Translations under genes and position numbers: made by a program
Assembly (NCBI GenBank): GCA_002690865.1
Contig: NZGG01000015.1
Location: 1-64,000 of the forward strand
DNA: 64,000 nt
Direction: 5' to 3'
Source: Gammaproteobacteria bacterium
GTDB taxonomy: Bacteria > Pseudomonadota > Gammaproteobacteria > Pseudomonadales > Azotimanducaceae
Notes under the pieces: model-generated
Told to the model about the DNA's origin: nothing
Databases searched by the model: none
What the model saw: only the letters and a program-made list of their open reading frames with translations
Shown here: positions 12,667 through 21,181 of the stretch, in pieces
Numbering within the stretch: the stretch's first letter is position 1
Layout: the number at the start of each line of letters is the position of its first letter

Positions 12667-14037
12667 TTAGCTAAAACTGAGCGGGGCTTGAAAAAGGTGT
12701 TCGACTTCGCTGATTTTTGTTTTATCAACTAGCAGGAGTATTAGGTGATCCTGGGGTTTCACAACTACATCATCATGAGCTATCAGCACCTCTTCATTCC
12801 TAACCAGAGCACCAATAGACGCACCCAGTGGCAGATTGATTTCACCTAGCGGTCGGCCAATGACTTTAGAAGTTGACTCATCTCCATGAGCAATGGCCTC
12901 GATAGCTTCTGCTGCACCCTTACGAAGAGAGTGAACCTTGACTACGTCCCCCCGTCTTATATGTGTGAGTATGGTTCCAAGCGTTGCTTGTTGTGGCGAT
13001 ATAGCGATGTCGATTTCGCTACCAATTAGATCGATATATGCGGGATTATTAATAAGGGCAATCACCTTTTTTGCACCGAGACTTTTTGCCAAGAGCGACG
13101 ACATAATATTCGCTTCATCATCATTAGTTACGGCACAGAACACATCAGTCTCGGCTATGTTCTCCTCTACTAGGAGATCTTGATCCGAAGCATCGCCGAT
13201 AAGCACAATGGCTCGATCCAGAGTCTCTGACAATTCATAACCTTTCTGTCGGCTCTGCTCTATAATCCTCACCCCGTAGTGCCTTTCTACCGACTCAGCA
13301 AGGCCTTGGCCAATCTGTCCGCCACCGGCAATAACAATTCTCTTATTTGGGGGTTCTGTCCGTCTCAGTTCCCTCATTACCGCATGTATATCTTTTTTTG
13401 CCGCTATAAAAAAGACCTCATCATCAGCCTCTATCACAGTGTTACCTTCTGGGATAATTGCGCGGTTATCGCGGAAAATGGCGGCCACCCTAGTGTCAAC
13501 CATTGGCATATGCTTGCGTAGGTTTCGTAACTCATGATCTACCAGTGGTCCACCGTAGTAGGCTTTTATACAGACCATTTGCACTTGGCCATGAGCAAAA
13601 TCCATCACTTGCAGTGCGCCGGGGTTCTCAATTAAGTGTTTAATATCGTCTCTGATAATAGCTTCAGGGTTGACGGTAACGTCTACAGGCATCGCGTCAT
13701 CACGAAAGATACTTCCTCCTGATATATAAGCACTAGAACGTACCCGCGCAATCTTTGTGGGGGTATTAAAAACAGTATAGGCTACCTGACAAGCAACCAT
13801 ATTAACTTCGTCACTGTTTGTTACAGCAATTAGCATATCAGCGTCCTCGGCTCCTGCGGATCTCAGGACATCGGGGTGTGATGCCATGCCCCGAACCGTA
13901 CGGATATCATATCGATCTTGTAAATCTCGCAGTCGATCTCCATCAATGTCAACTACGGTAATATCACTCGCCTCTTTCGTGAGGTTGTAGGCTAAGTTCC
14001 CTCCTACTTCTCCTCCTCCCAAAATAATGATTTTCAC
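12667..14037 (-). CDS. trkA: Trk system potassium uptake protein, NAD-binding regulatory subunit
   Basis: TrkA is the cytoplasmic gating ring of the Trk system and binds NAD(H) or ATP. The 456 residues contain two RCK modules, each with a Rossmann glycine motif: GGGEVGGNLAYNL at the start and GGGQIGQGLAES near residue 238. Each is followed by an RCK_C ligand domain. The start overlaps the rsmB stop by 4 bases, and trkH follows directly. The order rsmB-trkA is the same as in E. coli and Pseudomonas. Confidence 0.97.
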   Translation of the reverse strand: MKIIILGGGEVGGNLAYNLTKEASDITVVDIDGDRLRDLQDRYDIRTVRGMASHPDVLRSAGAEDADMLIAVTNSDEVNMVACQVAYTVFNTPTKIARVRSSAYISGGSIFRDDAMPVDVTVNPEAIIRDDIKHLIENPGALQVMDFAHGQVQMVCIKAYYGGPLVDHELRNLRKHMPMVDTRVAAIFRDNRAIIPEGNTVIEADDEVFFIAAKKDIHAVMRELRRTEPPNKRIVIAGGGQIGQGLAESVERHYGVRIIEQSRQKGYELSETLDRAIVLIGDASDQDLLVEENIAETDVFCAVTNDDEANIMSSLLAKSLGAKKVIALINNPAYIDLIGSEIDIAISPQQATLGTILTHIRRGDVVKVHSLRKGAAEAIEAIAHGDESTSKVIGRPLGEINLPLGASIGALVRNEEVLIAHDDVVVKPQDHLILLLVDKTKISEVEHLFQAPLSFS

Positions 14038-15293
14038 TCTTCTCCTCCCTTCCTGATTCGAGCGATATAGAAACCATCGTGTCCATTTTTCTTTGGAAAT
14101 AGTTGATGTCCAGTCTTCAAAGAAACCCCTTGAGGAATATCTAGCGGTAGTAAATTTGCCTCTCTTTCCTCATTAATGAATTTATTGATTAAATATTCAT
14201 TTTCGTCCGGAAGGACAGAACATGTGGAATAAACTAGTTCCCCTCCCTCTGCTAGGTAATGCCATGCGTGTTTTAGTAGCTTAAATTGCCCCTCTTTCAG
14301 TTTCTCAATATCATTTCTATCTCTGAGTAATTTAATATCTGGATGCCTCCTAATTACTCCAGTCGCCGAACATGGAGCATCCAATATTATTCTATCGAAT
14401 TGACATCCTGAATAGGTTAAAAAATTTGTCTCCAAGACGTTACAAGATAGTCCCAGGCGCTTTAGGTTGCTACGGATTTGTCCCACACGATAACCATCTT
14501 TATCAATTGCCGTTAAGTCGGTGTTCGGTTCTAGCTCAAGTAAGTGACAGGTTTTTCCACCTGGGGCTGCGCATGCGTCTAATACTTTCTGACCGGGTTT
14601 AACGTTTATTAAGGGTGCTATTAATTGCGAAGCCTCGTCTTGAATACTAACTAATCCGTCCTGAAAGCCCGGTAGTGAGCTGACTGATACAGGCGAAGAC
14701 AACCTTATTGATTGGGGTAGATTTCTAATTGCCGCACCCTGTATCCCTAAGTCATTGAGCACTGTTATATAGTTTAAAACCGTTGTTTTCTGCTTATTAA
14801 CTCTCAATGTCATGGGTGCTAGCTGATTATTGGCGATCATGATCTGTTCGGCATTATCTGGCCAAGAGTCCTTCAAGGATTCGATAAACCAATTAGGATG
14901 GTTAAAATTAGTTTCTGGGTTGAGTTTAACTCTCTCTTCAAGCTCGAATCGCTGACGTTGGAAATTTCGTAGGACGGCATTAACAAGTCCTTTAGCCCAT
15001 GATTTATTTAGCATACCTGCTGATTCCACGACTGCATTTACGCTTGCGTGCGCAGGCCTTCTAAGGTGGCATATACTATAAATACCGCACAGCAAAAGCA
15101 GGTTGATATCTAAATGCTTCGAGGGAAGTTTCTTCTTAAGGATTGAATTGCGAAAGTAGACGAGCTCGTAATAGTGGCGGAGGACTCCGAAGCAAAGCTG
15201 TTTACACATTGGTGAAGTATCGACGGAAAATTCCATCATATTACCTTTAATGACAGGAGTAAGATGGGAAATCGCATCCTTATATTCTCTCAT
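14034..15293 (-). CDS. rsmB: 16S rRNA (cytosine-967-C5)-methyltransferase
   Basis: RsmB (Sun/Fmu) methylates C967 of 16S rRNA with S-adenosylmethionine. The 419-residue protein has an N-terminal NusB-like RNA-binding domain (to about residue 130) and a C-terminal Rossmann methyltransferase. The SAM motif is KVLDACAAPGGKTCHLLE. The two catalytic cysteines lie in DAPCSATGVIRRHPD and YSTCSVLPDENE. It follows fmt by 13 bases and overlaps trkA by 4, continuing the def-fmt-rsmB-trkA-trkH operon. Confidence 0.97.
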   Translation of the reverse strand: MREYKDAISHLTPVIKGNMMEFSVDTSPMCKQLCFGVLRHYYELVYFRNSILKKKLPSKHLDINLLLLCGIYSICHLRRPAHASVNAVVESAGMLNKSWAKGLVNAVLRNFQRQRFELEERVKLNPETNFNHPNWFIESLKDSWPDNAEQIMIANNQLAPMTLRVNKQKTTVLNYITVLNDLGIQGAAIRNLPQSIRLSSPVSVSSLPGFQDGLVSIQDEASQLIAPLINVKPGQKVLDACAAPGGKTCHLLELEPNTDLTAIDKDGYRVGQIRSNLKRLGLSCNVLETNFLTYSGCQFDRIILDAPCSATGVIRRHPDIKLLRDRNDIEKLKEGQFKLLKHAWHYLAEGGELVYSTCSVLPDENEYLINKFINEEREANLLPLDIPQGVSLKTGHQLFPKKNGHDGFYIARIRKGGEE

Positions 15294-15306
15294 TACTTAG
15301 CTACAC

Positions 15307-16251
15307 TCATTTTGGACTGTCTGCAAAACAACTCCCGGGTGCAAAAAGATCTGTGCGAGAGTTTATTATATCCCTTGCCTTTAGAATGCCGCCTTTACCA
15401 ATGGGAAGTTGAAGTCTTGTAATAATAACCTCGTCTCCTAAGGCTGCCACATGTATACCATCTTTCTCGATCTCTAAAATCGTCCCAGGCTTAACAACAT
15501 GCTTTTGGCATGGTATTGCTTTTGCTTCCCATATTTTAATTCTGAGGCTTCCCAGGAAGCTATAGCTGATGGGATCCGGGTTAAACGCTCTTATATGCCT
15601 TTCAATTTTAACAGCGCTATTATCCCAATTAATTAATGCTTCTCTCTTGGCGATTTTTTTGGCGTAAGTCACACCTTTATTATGTTGAGGCATCAAATCT
15701 CCGGCGTTAGTTTCCAGCTGTGATAGCGTGGCAAGCAAACTTTCGATACCCGTTTGTTCGATTCTAGCGGAGAGCGTCGCGGATGTGTCTGACTTGAGGA
15801 TAGCTACTTTCTTGCGGTACAGGATATCTCCAGTATCTAAGCCCGCATCCATTTGCATAATGCAAATGCCTGTTTCCTTGTCACCTGCTAATATCGCGCG
15901 CTGAATGGGCGCCGCACCTCGCCAGCGTGGAAGTAAAGAAGCGTGTACGTTTATACAACCAAACTTCGGAGCGTTTAGGATAGAATTCGAGAGTAATTGT
16001 CCAAAAGCGACCACAATTAATAAATCATAGTCGTAGCCCTCAAGGTCTTTAAGAGAGAGTTTTTTAGGTTGCAATATAGGTAAATTCGCTGCAAGAGCTA
16101 TTTCCTTTACCGGACTAGCTACTTCATGCCTTCCCCGTTTGCCGGGTTTATCTGGTTGCGTGATGACTGCAACAATGGACCTTTCACTCGCGATTAATGC
16201 TTCTAAATGTGCAGCGGAAAAATGTGGAGTACCCGCAAAAATGATATTCAT
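15307..16251 (-). CDS. fmt: Methionyl-tRNA formyltransferase
   Basis: Fmt formylates initiator Met-tRNA using 10-formyltetrahydrofolate. The 314 residues begin MNIIFAGTPHFSAAHLEAL. The formyltransferase core motif is NVHASLLPRWRGAAPIQRAI, followed by DTGDIL and a C-terminal tRNA-binding domain. Its start shares one base with the def stop, giving the near-universal def-fmt pair. Confidence 0.98.
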   Translation of the reverse strand: MNIIFAGTPHFSAAHLEALIASERSIVAVITQPDKPGKRGRHEVASPVKEIALAANLPILQPKKLSLKDLEGYDYDLLIVVAFGQLLSNSILNAPKFGCINVHASLLPRWRGAAPIQRAILAGDKETGICIMQMDAGLDTGDILYRKKVAILKSDTSATLSARIEQTGIESLLATLSQLETNAGDLMPQHNKGVTYAKKIAKREALINWDNSAVKIERHIRAFNPDPISYSFLGSLRIKIWEAKAIPCQKHVVKPGTILEIEKDGIHVAALGDEVIITRLQLPIGKGGILKARDIINSRTDLFAPGSCFADSPK

Positions 16252-16754
16252 TAAGCGTGTTGTTTTTGTTGCTTCAGTAGCTTTTTACGAATCAACTGAC
16301 GTTTAGTGCTAGAGATATGGTCGACCATCAATTTACCCTGCAGATGATCCATTTCATGTTGTATACAAACTGCGAGCAGGCCGGTTGCTTCCTCTCTTAT
16401 TTCTCTGCCGCTTATATTTAGTGCCTCATACTCGATATTTTCGTAACGGATTATTGGTTCCGAATATCCTGGTATAGAAAGACAACCCTCTGACGTCTCA
16501 ACCTTACCCTCGGCTTTTATGATGACTGGATTGATTAAAAAGATCGGTTTAGTTTTTTGATCTGAAATGTCGATGACAATCAATTGGAGATGAATATTAA
16601 CCTGTGTAGCGGCAAGGCCGATACCCGGTGCTTCGTACATGGTCTCTAGCATGTCCTTGCTATACTTAACGATTCTCTCGTCTACGTTTTTGATGGGTTT
16701 TGCCACGGTACGCAAACGCGCGTCGGGAAATTCCAAAATATTTAATATGGCCAT
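16251..16754 (-). CDS. def: Peptide deformylase
   Basis: This metalloenzyme removes the formyl group from nascent N-formylmethionine. The 167-residue protein carries the three class I motifs: GIGLAATQV, EGCLSIPG (metal-binding Cys) and QHEMDHLQG (HExxH metal and catalytic site). It is the first gene of the minus-strand block and faces purE across a 226-base divergent promoter region. The dprA and LysM-protein genes that often lie beside def in Pseudomonas are absent here. Confidence 0.98.
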   Translation of the reverse strand: MAILNILEFPDARLRTVAKPIKNVDERIVKYSKDMLETMYEAPGIGLAATQVNIHLQLIVIDISDQKTKPIFLINPVIIKAEGKVETSEGCLSIPGYSEPIIRYENIEYEALNISGREIREEATGLLAVCIQHEMDHLQGKLMVDHISSTKRQLIRKKLLKQQKQHA

Positions 16755-16980
16755 GCTTCTTGGTAGTTAACCTCATGTGATACGCTGCTTTTAGGTTATT
16801 CTGCGAATAATCTAAATTCTATTGGGTTGTAATCTATAAATAATTATAACTCTTTTTATATATGAGTCCCATGTCACTTAATCCCGACAAGCATTTGATC
16901 ATTACACTTTGGTCCTCTCGATCTTGAAACCTAGAGTTGTCTGGGTTACCTTTCGTACTTTTTACGTCGGTGATTTAACA

Positions 16981-17469
16981 ATGAAATTTGTAGCTATTCT
17001 TATGGGTTCTGATTCTGACTTACCAGTTATGGAGTCTGCTATGTCAGTGCTCAAGAATCTGGATATATGCTATGAAGTACGTATAACTTCTGCGCATAGA
17101 ACTCCCGAAGATACTCGGAGCTATGTGCTCTCGGCCGAGGAAAGGGGATGTTCGGTTTTTATTGCGGCCGCTGGAATGGCAGCACACTTGGCGGGGGCAG
17201 TTGCAGCACAGACTTTACGCCCGGTTATTGGGGTACCCATAGACGCCGGCCCCCTAAAAGGCCTAGATGCCTTGTTATCAACGGTCCAAATGCCAGGTGG
17301 TATACCAGTTGGGTGCGTAGCTATAGGTAAAGCAGGCGCGAAGAATGCCGGTTATCTAGCTGCTCAAATGATGGCTTTGAGTGATGAATCTCTCTCAGAA
17401 AAACTACACAATGACAGAAAAATGAATGCTGAAGCAGTGCGTCAGAAGAACAATGGTTTGAAAACCTAA
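16981..17469 (+). CDS. purE: 5-(carboxyamino)imidazole ribonucleotide mutase
   Basis: PurE converts N5-CAIR to CAIR in purine synthesis. I place the start at ATG 16981, giving 162 residues starting MKFVAILMGSDSDLPVMESA, which matches PurE lengths. A longer in-frame TTG start at 16909 would add 24 residues unlike the family. Motifs seen are GSDSDLPVM, SAHRTPEDT and AAGMAAHLAG. Its last base is the first base of tsaC, so the two are coupled. The usual partner purK is not adjacent. Confidence 0.96.
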   Translation: MKFVAILMGSDSDLPVMESAMSVLKNLDICYEVRITSAHRTPEDTRSYVLSAEERGCSVFIAAAGMAAHLAGAVAAQTLRPVIGVPIDAGPLKGLDALLSTVQMPGGIPVGCVAIGKAGAKNAGYLAAQMMALSDESLSEKLHNDRKMNAEAVRQKNNGLKT

Positions 17470-18041
17470 TGCAATTGCCGCTTTGGCGGATAGATAGAAT
17501 AATCCACGGCCTAACTAATGGCGAAGTTATAGCCTATCCGACAGAAGGTGTTTGGGGCCTTGGCTGTTTGCCTGAATTGCACGCTTCGGTTGCTCATATC
17601 CTTACCTTAAAGCGACGAAGTTGGAAGGCAGGCTTGATCCTAGTGGCTTCACAGATTTCTCATGTCGATGAATACCTAGATGGCATAACTAATGAACAGA
17701 GGCGACTTTTAGAGAGTGTCTGGCCCGCCCCAGTCACATTCCTTGTTCCAGATAACGGGTTCGTCCCATGCTGGATAAAAGGTAGGAATAAGAGCGTGGC
17801 ATTACGAGTATCCGCGCACCCTGTTGTCCAAGGTATTTGTCAAGCTTTAGGTGGTCCGATTGTTTCGACTTCGGCTAATCCAACTGGTCGAAAACCGGCA
17901 ACCAGCGCCCTTAAAGTGAGACAATATTTTGGAAACGAAGTAGATTTGCTTGTCCCAGGCAATCTCTCTGGGCAAGAGGGCCCAAGTGAGATTCGCGATT
18001 TGGATACGGACGAGATTATTAGGTCTCGGCGGGTTATATGA
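17469..18041 (+). CDS. tsaC: L-threonylcarbamoyladenylate synthase (TsaC/YrdC family)
   Basis: The enzyme makes threonylcarbamoyl-AMP for the t6A37 modification of tRNAs that read ANN codons. The 190-residue protein has the YrdC fold with AYPTEGVWGLGC, the lysine-rich LKRRSWKAGLILVAS, and the SANPTGRKPA segment. It overlaps the purE end by one base and the aroE start by 4 bases. The tsaC-aroE neighbourhood is the same as in E. coli and Pseudomonas. Confidence 0.96.
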   Translation: MQLPLWRIDRIIHGLTNGEVIAYPTEGVWGLGCLPELHASVAHILTLKRRSWKAGLILVASQISHVDEYLDGITNEQRRLLESVWPAPVTFLVPDNGFVPCWIKGRNKSVALRVSAHPVVQGICQALGGPIVSTSANPTGRKPATSALKVRQYFGNEVDLLVPGNLSGQEGPSEIRDLDTDEIIRSRRVI

Positions 18042-18859
18042 TTTATCGATTGGCTGTTTTTGGAAATCCCATTGCACACAGTAGATCTCCAGAGATACAT
18101 GAAAAATTTGCCGAACAACATTGCTTTGAAATTAATTACGATCGTATCTTGGTGCCTGTCAAAAATTTCGATACTTATGCTTCAGAGTTTCTGGAATCCG
18201 GAGGTAAGGGATTTAATATTACTGCGCCTTTTAAACATGACGCTTTTAGATTTTCAGCAATACGTTCTAAGTCTGCAGAGCTCGCACAGGCAGTTAATAC
18301 GGTGAGTATACGCGAGGGTGTGATATACGGTGACAACACAGATGGTGTTGGTTTAAGACAAGATATGATTATTAATCTTGGGTGGACGATAGAAGGTAAA
18401 AAAATCCTAATGCTTGGTGCAGGGGGAGCAGCAAGCGGAGTGGTTGGCGATCTTCTAGCGGCTAACCCGAAATCTTTCCACATACTTAACCGCACTCTAA
18501 GTAAAGCTAAAATCATAGTGGATTTGCATCAGGATTATCGATTAAGAGCTATAGCGATTCCTGATACAAACTATGACATTATAATTAACGCGACCTCCGC
18601 CGCTTTCAAGGGAGAAAAGTTAGATTTGCCTCCGTCTGTTTTTTCCAAAAAATCGTGTTGTTACGATTTAACTTACGGTAAGGAAGCTAACCGGACGCCT
18701 TTTCTGATGCGGAGTAAGGAGTTTGGAGTCGCTTCCGTTGCCGATGGTTTTGGTATGCTTGTTGAACAAGCTGCACAAGCATTTGAAATTTGGTTTGGCA
18801 TTAATGTGTTGACCGGTCCGGTGATTGCTTCTTTTCGGGAGACCAATGTATTTTCTTAA
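18038..18859 (+). CDS. aroE: Shikimate dehydrogenase (NADP+)
   Basis: AroE reduces 3-dehydroshikimate to shikimate in the aromatic amino acid pathway. The 273-residue protein begins with the substrate-binding motif FGNPIAHSRSPEIH. It has GFNITAPFKHDAF with the catalytic lysine, DNTDGVG, and the NADP-binding glycine motif GAGGAASGVV. Its start overlaps the tsaC stop by 4 bases. Confidence 0.97.
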   Translation: MIYRLAVFGNPIAHSRSPEIHEKFAEQHCFEINYDRILVPVKNFDTYASEFLESGGKGFNITAPFKHDAFRFSAIRSKSAELAQAVNTVSIREGVIYGDNTDGVGLRQDMIINLGWTIEGKKILMLGAGGAASGVVGDLLAANPKSFHILNRTLSKAKIIVDLHQDYRLRAIAIPDTNYDIIINATSAAFKGEKLDLPPSVFSKKSCCYDLTYGKEANRTPFLMRSKEFGVASVADGFGMLVEQAAQAFEIWFGINVLTGPVIASFRETNVFS

Positions 18860-18983
18860 TACGGAAATTTTTACTGGCTTGAGTGACTATTTATTGAGTA
18901 CATGATCGTTATTGGTTTGTTATGCGTAAACACGGCGGTGCCATGTATGGCGCTGACCACTTATGTTTTAGAGACGAGATTTG

Positions 18984-19541
18984 ATGGTTACCACATTTGA
19001 TAAAGGGCGCAAAGAGTTGGCAGCTATAATTGCGATAGCTGTCCTGCCTTTTCTGATCGGAGCTTTTTTGTTTACTAGCTTCCCGAGGGAGGATATGCCT
19101 GATCAGACAGTCCGAGAGGGCATTGAGATTACACAAGAAATAACAATTAGTTCTTTAATCGGGGACGGAAAGTGGCGGTTAATACATCTGGTTGAGGACG
19201 TTTGCGATGAGCAGTGCCGAGAGGCTTTGTTTTTGACTCGTCAGACGCGTAAGGCCTTAAGTAAGCATGCAGGGGAACTGCGTCGCGTCGCTCTCACGGC
19301 AGGAGATTTACGACCCAATTTTTTGGAATTCCTTGCGCAAGAGCACAGAGCATTATCTCTCGTGTCAGATGATGAAATATTCGCGAAGTTAATAGTTCTG
19401 GTTCCCGACGGCATTGAGGCTAATTTCGTCTTTTTAGTGGACCCTATTGGTAAAGTAGTGATGTTTTTTCCCTTTGAAAAGCTAGGTAAGCCCCTTTTAA
19501 GAGATCTCAGATATATATTACGTAGTTCCAGAATGGGTTGA
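18984..19541 (+). CDS. Membrane-anchored thioredoxin-like protein, probable cytochrome oxidase assembly factor
   Basis: The 185-residue product has one membrane segment (about residues 11-31) followed by a periplasmic domain with a C-x3-C pair (CDEQC near residue 74) set in WRLIHLVEDVCDEQCREAL, which resembles the copper motif of SCO proteins. Proteins of this kind sit between SURF1 and the heme A/O synthase genes in Pseudomonas cox clusters. The next two genes here are heme O synthase and SCO1, which supports a role in oxidase copper or thiol handling. I chose ATG 18984 over the TTG three bases earlier. No experimentally named homologue is recognised. Confidence 0.7.
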   Translation: MVTTFDKGRKELAAIIAIAVLPFLIGAFLFTSFPREDMPDQTVREGIEITQEITISSLIGDGKWRLIHLVEDVCDEQCREALFLTRQTRKALSKHAGELRRVALTAGDLRPNFLEFLAQEHRALSLVSDDEIFAKLIVLVPDGIEANFVFLVDPIGKVVMFFPFEKLGKPLLRDLRYILRSSRMG

Positions 19542-19574
19542 TTCTTTGTAGAATCTCTGTTGAGCAAATTATAA

Positions 19575-20492
19575 ATGTTTACTGTGTCAGAAATCAGTCA
19601 TGATCTTGGTCACGCGAGCTGGCGGGACTACATAGAGATATGCAAGCCAAGAGTTGTACTACTCATGTTGCTTTGCACATTAGTCGGAATGCTTTTAGCA
19701 ACGCCGGATGCAGTTCCGTGGAATATCATTATTTTTTGCAATTTAGGTGTCGCCCTTGTTGCGAGTTCAGCAGCGGCGTTAAATCATCTTCTCGACTCGT
19801 CCCTCGACGCGAAAATGGCGCGAACCCGAAATCGACCGGTAGTACAAGGAAGAATTAGTAATTTCAACGGATCCATCTTTATAGCATTAACCGGTATTTT
19901 AGGACTGTCGGTTCTCATGATCTTAGTTAATCCGTTAACAGCTTGGTTGAATCTAGCATCATGGCTTGGGTACGGTGTTTTCTATACCATGTATCTTAAA
20001 AGAGCGACGCCGCAAAATATTGTTGTAGGTGGGCTTTTCGGCGCTGCTCCACCCCTGTTTGGTTGGACTGCAGTAACAAATAGTGTCGATCCGGGAGCTT
20101 TATTGCTGGTTCTTATTATTTTCGCTTGGACGCCCCCTCACTTTTGGGCGTTGGCTATTGATCGTTTAGATGAGTATCGAGATGCTGATATACCTATGAT
20201 GCCCCTTACCCATGGCGAACAGTATACTAAGTTATTAATTTTACTCTACGCGATCATTCTCACCCTGACGTCAGTTCTTCCATACCTTATTGGAATGTCG
20301 AGTATCCTTTATTTAGTGTCAGCCATAGGGCTTGGATTAGGATTCGTATATTGGAGTATCGTATTGCTTATAGGCCATGATGCGGCCGCACCGATGAAGA
20401 CTTTTCGTTACTCAATTCTTTATTTGATGGTGTTGTTCTTAGCCCTTCTTGTTGACCATTATATTCCCCCATCGGTTTACCTTGTTACATAG
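19575..20492 (+). CDS. cyoE: Protoheme IX farnesyltransferase (heme O synthase)
   Basis: This UbiA-family integral membrane prenyltransferase (CtaB/CyoE) attaches a farnesyl group to heme B to form heme O for terminal oxidases. The 305 residues contain the first Asp-rich motif in NHLLDSSLDAKMARTRNRP and the second region in FAWTPPHFWALAIDRLDEYRDADIPMMP, spread over about nine hydrophobic helices. It lies between the SCO-like gene and SCO1. Heme A synthase (ctaA), usually just upstream in this cluster type, is missing. Confidence 0.96.
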   Translation: MFTVSEISHDLGHASWRDYIEICKPRVVLLMLLCTLVGMLLATPDAVPWNIIIFCNLGVALVASSAAALNHLLDSSLDAKMARTRNRPVVQGRISNFNGSIFIALTGILGLSVLMILVNPLTAWLNLASWLGYGVFYTMYLKRATPQNIVVGGLFGAAPPLFGWTAVTNSVDPGALLLVLIIFAWTPPHFWALAIDRLDEYRDADIPMMPLTHGEQYTKLLILLYAIILTLTSVLPYLIGMSSILYLVSAIGLGLGFVYWSIVLLIGHDAAAPMKTFRYSILYLMVLFLALLVDHYIPPSVYLVT

Positions 20493-20515
20493 AGATATTA
20501 GAAATTTCTAAATAT

Positions 20516-21109
20516 TTGCTAAAAAACAGATTGTGGTGGCTGGGCTCGTTCGCTCTAGTTTTTTTAATAGGTAGTTACCTTCTTCAGATACTCTCCAAAG
20601 AAGATTCGCTTATTTCCGATTATCATCGTTTTGATGCGCCGAAAGCTCTCACTCAATTCAATTTAGTAGATCAACACTTGAATGAAATAAACCCGGGTGA
20701 TTTTAAGGGGCGATGGTCTCTAGTTTTCTTTGGTTTTACCCATTGCCCTGATATCTGTCCAACGACGATGTCTGCACTTAACTCCGTTGTTGAGGATTTA
20801 CCTAGTCCGCCAACAGTAGTTATGGTGACAGCGGATCCAGAGCGAGATTCGCCTCAAGTACTAAAGCAATATTTATTCGCTTTTAATGAAAGCTTTAAAG
20901 GGTTAAGTGGAACTTCGGATAACTTAAATTTATTAGCGAGACAATTGGGCTTTGCATTCAGAAGGATTCCCGGAGCGGTATTAGGAACCTACTCGGTAGA
21001 GCACACTAACAGTATTGCAGTGATTAATCCCAGAGCTGAGTATGCCGGTTTTTTTGAGATTACAAATGAACCACGTGATATTTTGAGAATTATCCAAAGC
21101 TTTCATTAA
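20516..21109 (+). CDS. SCO1/SenC/PrrC family copper chaperone for cytochrome c oxidase
   Basis: SCO proteins deliver copper to the CuA centre of cytochrome c oxidase or reduce its cysteines. The 197-residue protein has an N-terminal membrane anchor (about residues 8-25), the copper-binding C-x3-C in FTHCPDICPTT (C77 and C81), and the third ligand histidine in YSVEHTN (about H163). The start is TTG at 20516, and no closer ATG would keep the membrane anchor. It follows cyoE by 23 bases and is likely in the same operon. Confidence 0.93.
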   Translation: MLKNRLWWLGSFALVFLIGSYLLQILSKEDSLISDYHRFDAPKALTQFNLVDQHLNEINPGDFKGRWSLVFFGFTHCPDICPTTMSALNSVVEDLPSPPTVVMVTADPERDSPQVLKQYLFAFNESFKGLSGTSDNLNLLARQLGFAFRRIPGAVLGTYSVEHTNSIAVINPRAEYAGFFEITNEPRDILRIIQSFH

Positions 21110-21181
21110 TAATGAATATGATTTTTAAGCCTGTGAAAGTAATTGAACTGAGATTTAGGAAAAATATAGAAGGCTGATTTG

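Noticed and set aside
16755-16980. Second replication origin or purine riboswitch in the AT-rich def-purE divergent gap
   Set aside because: Genes diverge here, but I see no DnaA box and none of the conserved purine riboswitch core.
18902-19000. Short hydrophobic frame between aroE and the SCO-like gene
   Set aside because: About 32 codons, overlapping the next gene, with no ribosome site or recognisable family.
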